The notes under the pieces are model-generated. The model was not told the DNA's origin. It ran no database searches and worked only from the letters and a program-made list of their open reading frames with translations. A program made the translations under genes and the position numbers. A stretch of 64,000 nt of DNA from Magnaporthiopsis rhizophila (taxonomy: Eukaryota > Ascomycota > Sordariomycetes > Magnaporthales > Magnaporthaceae), in NCBI GenBank assembly GCA_003049465.1, contig PYSS01000133.1, forward strand, positions 1-64,000, written 5' to 3'. The number at the start of each line of letters is the position of its first letter. Position 1 is the first letter of the stretch. Shown piece after piece: positions 1-13,600 of the stretch.

Positions 1-332
1 GGGCGGCGATGTGTCCTGCGCTGGCGGTGGGCCCATGTGGTCCACTAGGTTGAAGGTCCCAACGCTGTGACCAAGAGGAACAGGCCATGTTTTTCCTTCT
101 TCTTTTTCTTATTTTATATTTTATTTTATTTCATAATGTTTTATTTTTATATTTGCTAGATCATCTGTCTGCGGCATAGTTCATTTCCAGCATCAACTTC
201 ATTGGTAGCTTTTAGAAAACCACAACGCCAGTAGAGCTAAACGACGGATCGTTTGTCACTCCTTGATGTCACAAATCTCTCGTGAGGCTGACCTTTGCCG
301 TCCCCCCCCCCGCCCGCAAGGAGACATGCACT
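1..332. other. Intergenic, AT-rich block
   Basis: No coding signal. It contains a T/TA-rich stretch around 85-165 that could be a 3' flank of the minus-strand kinase gene to the right, or part of an unseen neighbour. Nothing else is recognisable. Confidence 0.5.
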
Positions 333-3047
333 TCAGTCTCCCTGAAGCGCCGTGAATTCCGGCACGGTCATAGTCTCCGCCGCACCGGCGGCAAAGACCG
401 CCAGTGTCCGCCCGGACTGAGACTGCTGTCCATCGAGTCCATCGACCAACTGACGCGCCTTTGCAATCAGCGGCGCCTCGACCGCCGGCTGCCGGTCGAC
501 TCTAAACCCCGGGCAAGGGGCCGGCGCGAGAAGGTATGCCGGATCATCTCCCATTGCTCGATGGCACATGGCCTTGAGCTTTTCCGAGAGCGGCCTGGCC
601 CGAATGCGCTGTCGCGTTGGCGAAATGACCACCAGCATATCCTTGTGCACGAGTTTCAGCAGTCCGTGCAGGTAGTCGGTGCAGGCTGGGTGGGCGTGCA
701 GCTTCTCCATATACTTTGATCCGTACATCCGTTTGGAGTCAGTGCTTGATGTAAAAGCGTAGCAGGACTATTGTGTCAGGATAGGCTCGCACAGACCTTC
801 GTGACGCCCTCCTTTACCAAAAAGACATACCTCCCACTGCCACCAGTCCTGCCATCGGTTCTGGGCATCTCTTGGATGTCGAAGTATATATCGGTGTCGT
901 ATGTCGCCAGGTAGGGCGCCTCCCTTGCCCTTTTGAACGCTGCCCGGCCTTTGGCACCGCCCAGAAGCCACGCGACCATCTCGAAAAAGATACAGCCCAT
1001 GGTCCAGATATCGAAAGCCCGGGCGATCTTTCCGCCATCCATGTCGCACTCCGGCGGCCGGTACGCCGGTGTGCGAGGGAGGTTTTCGTTGGGCACGTTC
1101 GACCTGCTGATGTCTCGGTGCACGGCCGAGATGCCGAAATCCGCTATCACCAGAATGCCCATCTCATCTTTGTTCGAGTCGAACCAGAGCACGTTCTGGG
1201 GCTTGAGGTCACCGTGACGCCCGAACCTCTTCTCATCGGGCGAGAGGTTGCTACTGCCTTGCTTGGGCTCGTGGATCGTGTACATGGCGTCAGCCAGGCC
1301 GGATATCTGCCTGGCGATCCACTGTCTGAACTTGAGTGTGTTGGGCGGCGGCTTGATGCTGCGAGACCACCACTGGTCGAGATCGCCTTTTGCCCAGGGG
1401 AAAATGAAGTGGTACGAACCAAGGTGGGTAAAGGTCGACAGAAGCGTGACCAGATGCGGATGCTCGGTGCCGCTAAATCGTTTGAGCATCTCGACTTCTT
1501 TGATGAACTCGCCGAGATCCTGCTTGCGAAGGGACTTGATGGCGAAAAACCGATCAGGCAAGGATGACTATAAAACGCGGCATGCCCCATGCATTGATCC
1601 TCATGCGATTAGGACGATATCCGCCAAGGAGGAAAAGGGAATGGAGAGAGATACGATCCAGGGGATACAATGGAAGCGAGTACCTACCGACCCTAAAAGC
1701 GTCCCCAAGCTGTGACAGTCCGGATGGATTCTCACCCTTTTGACGGTTCCAAACCCGCCGCTCCCCTCTTCCTCCTTCCATGTCGACTGGCCGGCGCTGG
1801 CACTCTTTATATCGACCCAGGGCAGGATCGCGTCATGAGGTAGATCGTAGTGTGCCGCGTCCCCGCTGGCAGAAGGGGCAAAGTAAGGCAGAAGGAACCT
1901 CCACTGCGTCGAGACGAACATATTGAGCTCGTGCCGCTGAAAGCACCCCTGTGGCCGAGGGACTGGCTCATCAGGCAGCACCAGCCTGATGCCGCCCTTA
2001 CTGCGGCAAGACGGGGCCTTTAGAGGCAGGTCGCGGTCCGAGACGCCCTGCTCGATGAAGTCTCTCACCAGAGCGCCCTTTTTCTGCATTATCAAGATGG
2101 CGAAGATGCGGAGGTACTCGGCTCGCTGAGATGTGTGCGGCTCCTCGGGCTTCCGCCACCTGACCGAGTCCGCCGCCAGCGTCCCCGTGTCGGCGTTGTC
2201 GCTTGCGGGCATTATTATGGAGCAGTAATTCTGTGCGTCTGCTTGGTCGAAATGGCACTCCTCCTGCAGGACACGGAGCACGCGCTCTCGGGTCATGACA
2301 CTGCGGAGCTTGGTGTATGGCCACTATTCAGAAGGTTCTGGTGAGCGTCCCCGCTGTTCCTAGCCGTTCTGTTGAAGCATCAATGAAAAATGGAAAGGGA
2401 AAAAAGGGACGTACAATTTTCACCTCCCCGTTCTCATTCGCGGGAGTGATACCGTATTCCCAGAGCATATCGTCCAAGCTCATTGGGTCGTCTGGCTCCG
2501 GAAACGCCCCATCCTCATCATTGTCGTCGAGCTCATCATCGAGCTTGTCCCCATCGGGATCGGAAGTTGCAGTCGAGTCTCGAGGAAGGCCGGACGTGTG
2601 GGCCAGCACGATCCGGTCCCCTACCATAATCATAGGGTTTGCGGGCATGGCGGCGACTTGAGGGAGGCTTGGCGTGTGGGTTGGCATGACCTGGTCTTCC
2701 ACCATGACGATAGGGGGTGCGGGCCTCCTGGCCGCTTGATCCTGTGCGCTGGCTGACTGCGGCGTTGCTGTGGCTTCAGCGGTCGGCTCCAGGTCGGTGC
2801 TTGTTGAAGGGTATTCTGGGTCGTCGGCGACCTCCTGGTGGCCGTCGCCTAAGCTGTCGTCAGGCGCTACGCGCGGGGGACTGTCCTTCGCCCTTGCAGA
2901 ATAGCTGTTTCCTATCATGCTGGAGATGGAAACACGGCGGCCCTCAGTTTTATCTTCAGAAACCTTGGTCTTTTGTGTTTTAAAAGCCTTTGCTGTCGCA
3001 TAGGTCTGCTTGTTGCTCGGGGAGGGTGACCCCGCCCGCAGAGACAT
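333..3047 (-). CDS. Protein kinase with disordered N-terminus (paralogue A)
   Basis: Four exons join in frame: 3047-2415, 2323-1688, 1567-797 and 713-333, giving about 806 residues. Residues 1-211 are disordered and acidic (Asp/Glu/Pro/Ser). A helical module follows (about 212-390). The kinase domain then shows a glycine-rich loop (GSGGFGTVK, ~400), the ATP lysine in FAIKSL (~434), the catalytic loop RHGDLKPQN (~540), DFG, and a PPE motif in place of APE. HRD is replaced by HGD, as is common in this fungal family. The C-terminal tail ends in a basic/hydrophobic segment. Substrate and pathway are unknown. Introns fall at phase 0, and the two inside or near the kinase domain match those of the paralogue at 6.3 kb. 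The two genes are transcribed divergently. The kinase call is firm; the biological role is not known. Confidence 0.85.
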
Positions 3048-6000
3048 ACGGGAGGCAGCCTACTCTCTGCATAGGGGATGATAGAAAGTGCTGTTTTACC
3101 TGGGCATGATGCCGACCCAATTACAGAGAGCCCAAGTCGAGGGGGCGAGGTAGAACCCTAGCGTTGCTATCGGTGCCTGTCTGTCCAGCTGGCTGTCCTT
3201 CATCAGCCTGCCCTACCCTCCCAATGCCTTGTCTGCCTGTTCGTTTACTCTACTTCTGTACCTACCTGCCACCTTACTTTTCTTGCCTACCCTTCTCCGC
3301 CTTCTTCTCTGACTATCCTTACTGCGCATCTTACTTCCCATCACAGCCCTCCGACCCTCGTTCATATGGAGAGGTTCCTTGGGGCAATCACGCCGACCGC
3401 TCCATGCCCAGGAGTGCCGCGATACTACAACGGGTCACGCCCGCTGATCCCGGCGTAGCAACGCCCGGCGTCAAGCTGCAGATTGCAGTGGGGGATGCCC
3501 AATCACAGGCAGGACAAAAGAAAATGCCGCCAGGAAGCGAATGCAGTGGATGTCGGGTACAGCACCCGCTTGTCGCTTTGCTTTTTGTGCCTTACCCTAC
3601 CCAGGCAGAGCGTGGTTCGCATCCATGGTCCATGTCGAGATCAGAAAAGCGAGAAATTGGACACAACCCATCAACTGACAACATCGGTGACTGGACAACA
3701 TGAGCAACTATCCATTCTATACGGAGTAAACTGGCTCCATTCGCTGCGCCTCGACACAGGTTATTTCTACATCCTCCACTTAAAAAAAAAGACACTGCCT
3801 CTGATGCCTCCCTCCCTTTATTCTCTCAGGCGCCGACTGGTGGTATCCTGGCGGATGATCTTGTCCTCCTCGGCTTTGGGGAGCGGACATTGCGAGATTT
3901 CTGCTTGCGCAAGATCCCATACTGCCGCACAACTTCTTTCTGCAACACACAGCTTATTCAGGATACTGTCGTTCCGCGCGTTTTCCGTCTCTTTCCGGCC
4001 CCACATGAGAACTTACCAAGTCGACCAGCTGCTCGGTTGAGGTGATGTTGTAGGCGTTGTTGCTCACAAAGATATGGTAGCTGCTTTCACCCATGACATG
4101 GTGGAGTGCCTTGAGGAGACAGCCCGAGTCGGAGATGTATTTTGTTGGCACCTTGCAATGGTGTGGTCCGACGGGGACGCCATCGGAGGATAGAAGGGCC
4201 ATGGGAATTAATTTGTTTTTTGATAGAGCGCAGGGGGATGGATGCAAGAAGTTACAAGCCCTAAAACCGCAATGAATATAGAAAACCTATCCGATATTTG
4301 CTGAAGAAAGGGACTGTTGATGGTCGTCGTTGTTGGGCTCTCTGGTTCACGTTGGAAACGCTAGCGAGGGCGGGAGCTTGCTGGACATTGACAGAGCGAG
4401 GATCAGATGGTGAATATCAAAGGGCGGCCAGCCTGTATATGAGCAGGAGCCATCGGCAAGGGGCGAAGGAGTGGAACCACACTCCCATCCATGGATATTT
4501 CGTGCCTCGAACTCATATGTTCGGGGGTGCCAGATGAGAGCGCTGCTGCGGGGGAGGGTGCTCTCTACACACCTACTACTCTTGCGCCTACACCTATCGC
4601 AGTAAGCCTGATGCCTCCTCGAAGGTCTGCTGGGCGCCCCTTTACCACGCCACCGCCCGTGTCAGCTCACACACAACATGGCAAGTGGAAATCTTCCTTG
4701 CAGCCTGACATGCCACCGCGTGAGTCTGGGCCTACGAGAAAAACGATCGTTGGTGACTCCTGGCGGCACCCGAAGCCCTTGCCCGAGCAGCCAGTACTTT
4801 GCCTTGAGATTCCTCCGCCCCTCGTGTTTGGCCTGAGTGGGAATCGGCCTCAAGCGCCCAGTTTCGCCCGAAGCCCCCAACGGCCCTCGAGCGAGACCTG
4901 AGGGAAGGCTCAGAAATATCTCACACCCTCCTTCGTGGGCCTAGCCACACCACGTAGCGTTGCATGCGAGCATTGAAGGAATTTTACTGGGCAATGATAT
5001 GCGGGTCGCCGGAATCGGAAGACAAAGAAGCAGCCCCAGCAGCCAGCCGCTCCAGCCAGCTGCACCAATAAGATGCGCAGGATCCAGGATCATGCAGATG
5101 GCACAGCCTGCCCCTTTCCCCATTAGATCGGCAAATGCAGGATGCATGGTTCGTCGACGCTAACGTCATTGCGCCCGACTCGTTGAGGCCTGAGGTTCAG
5201 CACTCGATGCAAGCCAGACTCGGCTGCAATGGGCCCTTGACGGGCACACAGTGGCTACGACTAAAAGAGGTTTTTTTTTTTTTTTTTTTCGTGAGATATC
5301 AGTGTTGCCGTTGATTTTGTTGGCTATTTTCTGACCGGGTTGGAACGGGCGTCGGGTCTATCTGTCCCTCGATGAGGTGTTTGAGCCGCCCGCGAGAACT
5401 CAATCCACGCGGACCCGAACGTTGTTCCGAATTCTCAACATGCCCGGCCTCACCCTTCGTTCACCCTCTCGGGCGAGGAGGGTGGGGCCTATCAGCAGAA
5501 GCTACCTGGTAGCCTGGTAGCCTGGTAGCCTGGTAGCCTGGTAGCCTGGTAGGCAGGTACCCTAATCCGTTTAAGCAGACGCAGCGGTCCATCCCACCCG
5601 ATGCCAGAGGGGGCCGCCATCCAGTTCCCAGGCACGTGCTACTATCAGGGGTCGGGAGTGTGTACGCTCCTCACTATAGCGCAAAGAAAAAAGGAAAGAA
5701 GAGACAAAAACAAGCAGAGAGGAACGAAATGGAGACCACGCCCGCTATCCTCAGCTCGTCCTAACGAGCAAGAATGGGACGCAACCCAAGCCTGCCGCTC
5801 GACAGAGGCTGCAAACAGGACCGCAAGATGGAGGCGGGGTTAGTGCGCCGCAGCGGCGGCGGAAGTTGGGGTTGGCGGGCATATGACTGCGCACCAAACG
5901 ACGCTCTGGGCGGCCTCCAACGCGTGCGGTGAAGGGCAGTGATGGTGTCCCCACGCGCCGCCGCCTCTAGCCTCCGCCTAGGTAAGATATGACATGCATG

Positions 6001-6331
6001 CCCCATTTCCACTTTCTTATCCCGTCCATTCCCGCTCCGGCGCTCTGCCGTCTGGATCTCTATGATGTGCGGCTCATTCTGACAAACTACCAGACTCCAA
6101 TTTGTCGCGTGGTGCCTGCAACCCCGCCCGTCCTGATACGGCCTTCATTATCTCCAACGCGATCGACTGCGCGACGCAATTCGAGAGCACACTCCTGTAC
6201 AGTCACTTAGTTAGTGACTCGACGTGGGTGCTTTTCAGCACCCACCAGGCCAAGATGGTACGGTGCATTGCTTCTAATGGTACCTGCAAATGCACTTTCT
6301 CGGCGCTGCGACCTAGATCCCCTCTATAGCA
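3048..6331. other. Long intergenic region between divergent kinases
   Basis: About 3.3 kb with no ORF that looks real in either strand; all open frames are short, low in hydrophobic pattern and lack motif content. It holds a pyrimidine-rich tract (about 3170-3330), a T19 run (5271-5289) and a tandem octamer repeat (5505-5552, listed separately). It probably carries the promoters of both kinases. No element could be named. Confidence 0.5.
5505..5552. repeat. Tandem octamer (CTGGTAGC)x~6
   Basis: Six near-perfect head-to-tail copies of CTGGTAGC, with the last copy diverging into GGCAGGTACC. It lies about 0.8 kb upstream of the plus-strand kinase in noncoding DNA. It is a simple microsatellite expansion; the number of copies probably varies between strains. 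Confidence 0.9.
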
Positions 6332-9310
6332 ATGGCGGAAACACTGACGCGCTATCCGACTCTGAAGCACTCCTATCCTAGAAGGCCAGAGCCGCTGCTC
6401 GGGTCTCACGTCGATAGCGTCGCCTTCGAGTCAGACAGCATATTCACGCCCCGGGATGTGAAGGACGCCAGCGTAATCAATGATTTTGGCGACACCAAGC
6501 AGTTAGAGTTCATCTCCCAGCGGTCCGAGAGTCTCTTCGACCACCACCAGCAGGGCGAGCAGCTTGTGGCCGGAGCAGGAAACGGCTTTACAATTACCTG
6601 GGACGGCCCCGACAACTCTACGTTCCCTCCTCAGCTACACGTCGACGGCGGGCCGCTACACTGGGAAGGATATCCGTCAGTACCCAAGGACTTCCACAAA
6701 ACCCTTCAGCAACGCCTTCAGAACCTCTTGGCGGACCCGAAACGGCTACACAACAGACCCCCGAAAAGATTCTTGCCGTTCAACAAACTAGGCGAATTGA
6801 TAACCAGGGAGACAGTAGAGAAGGAGCTGATCTTCCACAACATCAGTGTTGTTGATGCTTCGAAACTGAGCGCCAAGATTGTGGACATCTCGTCGCCACT
6901 TACGTCTCACCTTGGCAACTACGAGAAGACCACCAGGAGGAAGTTGTTTGCCATCCTTGTCATGATGGACAAGGTGTTGGCCATCGTCGACTTTATCCAA
7001 GAGAACATTTTGGATAGAGACCTTCCGTTTGTTTACCAACCTACTCCTGGGAAACCACGTGGCAGGAGCACGCAGGCCCTTCTCCCTATCCTATGCAGAA
7101 AATGCGTGCCCCCGGGTGGTGGCGATGCATCAATGGTCCCCGTCAAGAGCATGGAGTCATGGATCCGAATGGAGATTGAATACTTTCACGACAACCAATG
7201 GACCATGTTGGCGCCCTTCCTACAATTGAGCAATCCGGGCGCTCCCAAGGTCCATCACTACCCCCTGGACTACCACAGCATCCTCCCTTTTGTCGGGTTC
7301 GGGGGTGTCGACGACGCCCTTGACGGCTTAATGGAAATGCAGGAAATCACAGGCGGTTTCTCGGTAGTCCACAAGATCCAGATACATGAGCACCACCACA
7401 ACCTGTTCGACCCAACCGTGCGTTCATAACCCCAGCCCTTTTGTCCTCGTCCCCGACCGTCTTCTCGTCCTGCGTGCCCGTGTCGCGGGGGAGCTAGACC
7501 TCTTTTCGCTGCCAGCTGCTCACAATTACGTACAAATATCAGGCTCCCGAACGCGAAAGGAACCCCTACTTTGCTGTGAAGATCCTCAGAGAGGGAACCA
7601 GCAAGGAGACCTTCGAGCAAGAGGTTAATTGCCTAAAACGGCTCATGGAGGGAAACAACCCCAGCCTCGTGCGTCTTCTGGGCACGCTCAACCACAACAA
7701 TCACTATTACCTCATCTTCCCCTGGGCCGACGCCAATCTTGAGGAATTCATGGCACGCGAGTATCCGAATCCGGACAGCCCGCCTCGCGATGCCTCTCTG
7801 GCCCGCTGGGTCTCCAAACAGCTCTCTTCGCTTGCCAGTGGCCTCAAGCTCGTCCATTCGTCCCCGATCCGCAAGGACAACCAACAGGAGATGCCGCCGG
7901 CGAGCGAGAGGATCTACGGTCGCCACGGAGACATCAAGCCTGCCAATATACTCTTCTTCCGTTCTCGCGATCCACAGTCAGGTGGGGGCTGGAGTCTAGG
8001 CACCTTCAAGATATCCGATTTCGGATTCACAGAATTCCACTCGCTCAAGTCGATAGTGGTTCCAGCGCACGCCGTAGGCCGGTCGCCCACCCACAAGGCC
8101 CCCGAATGCGACGGCATCTCCGTATCACCCAGCTCCGACCTTTGGTCGCTCGGTGCTGTCATGCTCGAGCTCATGGTCTGGTACATCTCCGGCCGGGAAG
8201 GATACAATGCATTCAATCGGAGACGACGGGACGACGACACAGAGATCATGTTTGATCAGCCCGCCCAAGACAAGTACTTCAACAACATCGCCGCTCCTGG
8301 AGTCGCCAAGGTCAAGCAGTCGGTGCAAAAGGTGTGTCCCCCACCCGCCCTTCCACGATTTAGCACAATTCTTATGCGCTCTCGCACCACAATCCGAGAA
8401 GTCGCGCGGAGGTCATCCCTAGCGCCTGCCCATATATGACATGGACTATAACCTAACTCAGCCATCCCACTCTTGATAGGAAATCGACGACATCCGAAGT
8501 CACGAGCGTTGCAGCGCATTCACCCGTGACGTAGTTGACTTCATTGGGAACCACCTGTTGGTTGTTGATCCCCGGGATCGCGCGGACACACACCAGCTAC
8601 TCGAGACCATGGAAGCCATCAACAAGAGATGTCTTGACTCGGAGGACTACTGTTCCTCGCCCATCGGAGGCAGCCGGCGCCCGGGATGCCGTGCCATGGA
8701 CGAGACGGACAGCCTGCCTGGCTCCGACGGCGACATGGCCAGCGGGACATCGTCTCTGTCCCAAGACAGCATTTTCACCCACCAAGCCACGGCCACGAGA
8801 GAGACGACTGGTCTGAGAGATTCCCAGGAGGAAGTAGAGAAGATCCCGGGCATGCCGCCCCATGAACCCTACCCGTCTGCCGGCGTCCCACGGACGTTTG
8901 CTAAGCCGTCGGTTCCCGTGGCATTGGAGAACCAGGAACCGAGCTCACGGCAGATTTCCAGGCGGGTCAGTGGAAGATCGAGCAAGGGACGCATTGGAGG
9001 CCTAAGCAGAAAAAACAGCGGAGAACCCAGCGGCCAGGGCAGTAGCAGCGCCAGCAAGCGGAACACCCTGAAGTCAGGTAAGGACACGTCTCCACAGAAG
9101 AGTCGAGCCCAGCAGGCAGGCAGCACAGGCGTGCCGGACGCTCCGAAGCGGACACTACGGGAGCGAGATGTGCCAAGCAGTGCAAGCGCGGGGACATGCT
9201 CGCAGGAAGCACGCATACCACCACCAGCCAACACGCGGAAGAGGAAGGCGCCGGATGAGAGTACCCCCTGCCCTGTACTTGAGAAGGTCCCTAGAAGGAG
9301 CACCGCCTAG
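6332..9310 (+). CDS. Protein kinase with basic Ser-rich tail (paralogue B)
   Basis: Three exons, 6332-7417, 7543-8331 and 8480-9310, join at phase 0 to give about 901 residues. The N-terminal module (about residues 140-350) matches the kinase at 0.3-3.0 kb (shared LPFNKL/PYTKL...LITRE/VMTRE pattern). The kinase domain has a degenerate glycine loop (TGGFSVVHK), the ATP lysine in FAVKIL, the catalytic loop RHGDIKPAN, DFG and APE (KAPECDG). The last ~230 residues are disordered and Ser/Arg/Lys-rich and contain basic clusters (for example NTRKRKAP) that could be nuclear localisation signals. This tail is absent from paralogue A, which has its disordered part at the N-terminus instead. Likely an active Ser/Thr kinase of a fungal-expanded family; substrate unknown. 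Confidence 0.87.
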
Positions 9311-10680
9311 TGTTCCGAGACGTGATTCCCGCCCCCTACATTTTGGACATTTGTATATAGCAGATCCATTGTATATGCCAGTGCTTTTCTGTCGCCTCTA
9401 AGTAATGCGTAATGTCATGATACATTCAAAACTCTTCTCGAAGAAGCCTCTACCTCACTCCTGGTTTTGCCGGCTCTTGGTTGATGTCATGTGGGAGCCG
9501 TAATTATGTGAAAACATCTTGCCGGCGCCTTCCGCACCTTTTGGACCACATTGATTAACCATGGAGAACCAATTCCATCTCACCGGCTGCAATATGAGGT
9601 TATTGCTGGCTGTTGGCCGGCCCGACCTCTGCTAGCGAAATCTATCAAACTGGGTGGGTTAACTTTCTCTCCCTGGTACATCGGACACGCATGCTGGACA
9701 CCTGTGTGGAACTTGTGTCTTGGCTTCTAAAGAGCGTCTACTGCGCCCGTTCTCAGTTGGCCGACATTCGCATTCTGCCTGATGGAAGCCATGCTGGCAT
9801 AATCGGTGAAACCGTAGAAAGTTGAGCTCACACTGAGCGTGGTCTGATTTGAGATCCACGGGGTATGTTTGTGGAGGTTGGCCATCTACCAAAACTGAGG
9901 AATTTCATAGTCTTTTTGTCCCAGGCTGGCAGCAGGTGGCAAGTAATCAACTGATTTGTCGTTTTTGATTAACTAGGTATACGGGGTGTGAATCTGGGAT
10001 CAATCGCTCGTGGATTCGAAGTGAGGTTTCATGGTGCCTATCAGATATCAACCTGCGAAAGGAAGAAACAGGGAATCATCTCAACGATTTCCTCTGGCAT
10101 CACGCACTTCTACAAATCTCCGGCCTGCTGTAGGATCGTGTTAAAATCAGTGGCCTTGTTGGCAGGTGGGCGACTAGACTGAACGCTGATATAATAAGAA
10201 TTGGCTGGGGATCCTGCACGATCAATCACTCTCTCTTTGACTCTGCACAGACGTCTGCGTCGAGGCCTGCTCCCACTGCATATATGGGGGTGAGTTGCTC
10301 GCTCCTTTCCTGGTTCCCTTGGTAGGCTACTTTGTTTTGATTTTCCCACTACCCACCTCCAAGAGACCAGGTAAAGCCAGGACCTACCTACCTACCACCT
10401 ACCACCTATCTACCACCTCCATGCACCCACACAGATTTTTGGAACCCGGCTACCTGCCAGATTAAAATTTCTTCCTCCACCTCAGGTCCAAACTTCCAAA
10501 TTTCCTTCACCCAACGCTTCATTTCGTCTTTCCTCTCACAACCAGCCTCCTCCTACCCAAGCACCGCAAAAGCTTCAGACACTCGCTGCGAAGAAAAGAA
10601 ATACCTCTCTACACCACCATCAGGTTCCTGACCCACGCTTTTCAACCTCGCCCAGCCAGCAGCAAGCAACCCTTGCGAAC
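9311..10680. other. Intergenic region with CCTACC-type microsatellite
   Basis: No convincing gene. Just upstream of the next start codon there is an interrupted CTACC/CACCTA repeat (about 10380-10425) followed by a C/T-rich leader (10460-10680), typical of a fungal promoter and 5' UTR for the plus-strand gene. Confidence 0.5.
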
Positions 10681-13600
10681 ATGGCTGCGGCACGTGAGGT
10701 TATTGACCTTGACGAGGATAGAGCGACACCACCTACCCAAGGTAAGCACACTTCCTAATTAGCTAGATCAAGCTCACCGATAATCGATTTCCTTTCGCCA
10801 CTACATATTCATCGTATTTTCCTTCCTCCGAAGCCTTTTTACACTCGGATCTCCGTTCCCGGCATTCTACGCAAACCTCCCCCATCTTTCCGCCACCAGC
10901 CCACTGACACCCCAACCTGTCGTCACAGGACTGGGCGCGGCCATGGAAAGCGAGGGTTCAGATGTAGGCCAGGCCATGCGCCCTCGCCATCTGGCCTGGG
11001 ACATCGAGAGCCAGGCATATATCCATGGAGTTCCGCTTAAATATACCACTGGTATAGAGCTCAACGTCCTGAAGAACGGCAGCAAGGCCCTTGGGGCCCG
11101 CGAGGGAAAGGGCATCTTTCCAGGCGTCCAACCGAGCCAAGAGGAGCTGGATCCCAAACCGGACAACAATGCTGCGCAAGGCTACATTTGGGTCGGCATG
11201 ACGCCTGGCGACCCAACACTTGCCAAACATATGGCAGCTGTCACGGCCCAAAAAGAAGCCGATGAGGCCAACAAGAAAGCCGCCTCTGTGGCTGGCAAGA
11301 AGGGTGGCAGGAAGGGTAGCAAGAATACTGGAGTCAACGGCAAGATTGGTGACGGAAAAGCAAGTGAGGTCGACGGTGAGGCCCAAGGAAGTGCCCAAGC
11401 TGCGACCGCCACGAATGCCAGGAGAGGTCGACGTCCTACCGCCGGATACTGCGAGCACTGGCCTGCCATCGAGCAAGATCCGAGGGCGATGAGGGTGGTC
11501 AAGCTCAAGTCGAGCAAGAGTCTGCAATTCTACAAGCTCACTGCTCGTGACGCCGGAACCAATCTTTGCGTCAAGGAGATGGTCCAGAAGGAGCACGTCT
11601 TTTTCTTCTCTACGTTCCTCGGCCTCGATGTTCACGGCAAAGCGGCCCGGAATAAAGCCGTGATCGACGAGATCGCGAAGATTGCAAGCGGCAGTCGCTC
11701 GGCAGGGACCTTGAACAGCGAGCAGCCAATGACCACCGCCCCAGCCGCCCAAGCTCCTGGACCCCAGAGGGCGGGCAAGCCGAGCGTCAAGCCGAGTGCT
11801 CCCCAGAGCCCATTCCGTTCTCACGTCGAGAAGCCAAACCTACCGCCTATCCCCGGGAACGGCCCTGCGCGTAAGGAGAATCGGGCGCCCGGCAAAGTCG
11901 TCGGCAACAAGCCGTCGGGATACCAGAAGGCCAAGGCGCCCATCAATGGTCTCTCTGCCAAAAACACGGTCGTTCTCTCTCAGCAGTCTGGTGGCAACGG
12001 TGCCCAATCTCCTCTGATCTCTCAGCAGCCCGGTGTCAATGCTGCCCAGTCCGCTCCCTTGGTTCCTCCTGCGGCACCCGCTCAGTATGGGAATGAGGAG
12101 CATCAACTCCCGCAGATCGGCGTTATCACGGGACGCCTGGACGCTCCTCTTGCGCCTGTTCCTCTTCGTCCCCCAGCCACTCCGATCCACAGCAGGATCT
12201 TGAATGACCTGAACCTCTCGTCGGGTACCGGCCATAGCCCGGACACCAGCAGATTTGTGCCCAACTTTGCGGAGACACCCTGCCGCCGTCGTCAATCCGG
12301 CGATAATCTGAACGATGTGCCGTCCTCCGTCACGGTAACTGCTGGGCGCACGCCGCACTCTACCAACATCCCGAATGGACAGCACACCGGCACCCCGGGC
12401 GGACAGCACATGGAGACTTACGCGGCGCCCGCTTATACCTCGGGGCCTAACGGCCGCACACTGCTCGCCAACGACGCGCATGGACAGAATGCGGCGAAGT
12501 ATCGGGTGCCGGCTTATAGAACGGAAGCTACCGGCCAGACGCAGCCGACGGACGATGGCTACAGACAGTGTTCGCCGGAATACGACATGCATCCTTCGGT
12601 CTCGGAAGGCACCGGCCAGATGCAGCCCACCAGCAACGGCATTTATGGACAGTGCTCGCTGGAGTATCAGGTGCAGCCTTCGATGTCGGAAGGTACTGGA
12701 CTCAAACAGCACACCGGCAATACGTATGGACAGAATGCGGTGGCGCACCCGGTGTCGGCCTACCCTTCGGGAGCTACCGATCAGATGCAGTCCATCAATA
12801 ACTCGTATGGACAGCACTCGTCGGAATACCCGATGGAGCATTCGACTTCGGGAGTTGCCGGCCACAAGCAGCTCGCCAACGGCGCCTACGGACAGGACGC
12901 GACGACACGCCCAGTGTCGGCTTATTCCTCGGGAACTACCGACCACATGCAGCTCGCCAACAATGGCTATGGACAACAGACAGCGGGACACCACATGCAG
13001 CGTCCCACCTCGGGAGCCGCCAGCTACAAGCGGCCGGCCAACAATGCATATGGACAGGATATGACGACGTATCCGGTGTCCACTTGTACCCCGGGAGCTA
13101 CCGGCGACATGCAGGCCACCAGCAACGCGTACGGACAGGAGGATATGTCGGGATACCAGATGCCGTCTCCCGTCTCGGGAGATGCTGGAGACGTGCAGCC
13201 CGACAGCAGCCCTGTCAACAGCGCCTATGAACAGAATGTCCTAGAGTTCCAGGTCCATCCCTCGCTCCCGGCGCCTGACAGTATCGTGCGGTCCAGCAAC
13301 GGCGCGTACGCGCAGAATGGGATCCATCATGGTGGCCTTGACACGCATCAGTTCCCTCCTTCTGATGTTGTTCCTTTCATGACGCTCTATCCCGGCGGTG
13401 GTCTTGGGGACCTCGAAGGCATGGACCTCCCCGGTCCCGACCCTGACCAGCACAACACGGTGCTTAGGAGCGACAATCTTCACACTCCCGCCGGCGAGAA
13501 TGTCATGGGATATCCTCCCAGCTACGAAGCTGCTCATAAGCAGTTTTTCCGGGGCCCATCCCACATCGAGACGACGCTCGTAGCGGGCGGCGCCGTGGCC

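Noticed and set aside
11182..11824. Long minus-strand ORFs inside the YGQ gene
   Set aside because: Shadow frames of GC-rich coding DNA; the plus-strand exons explain the sequence.
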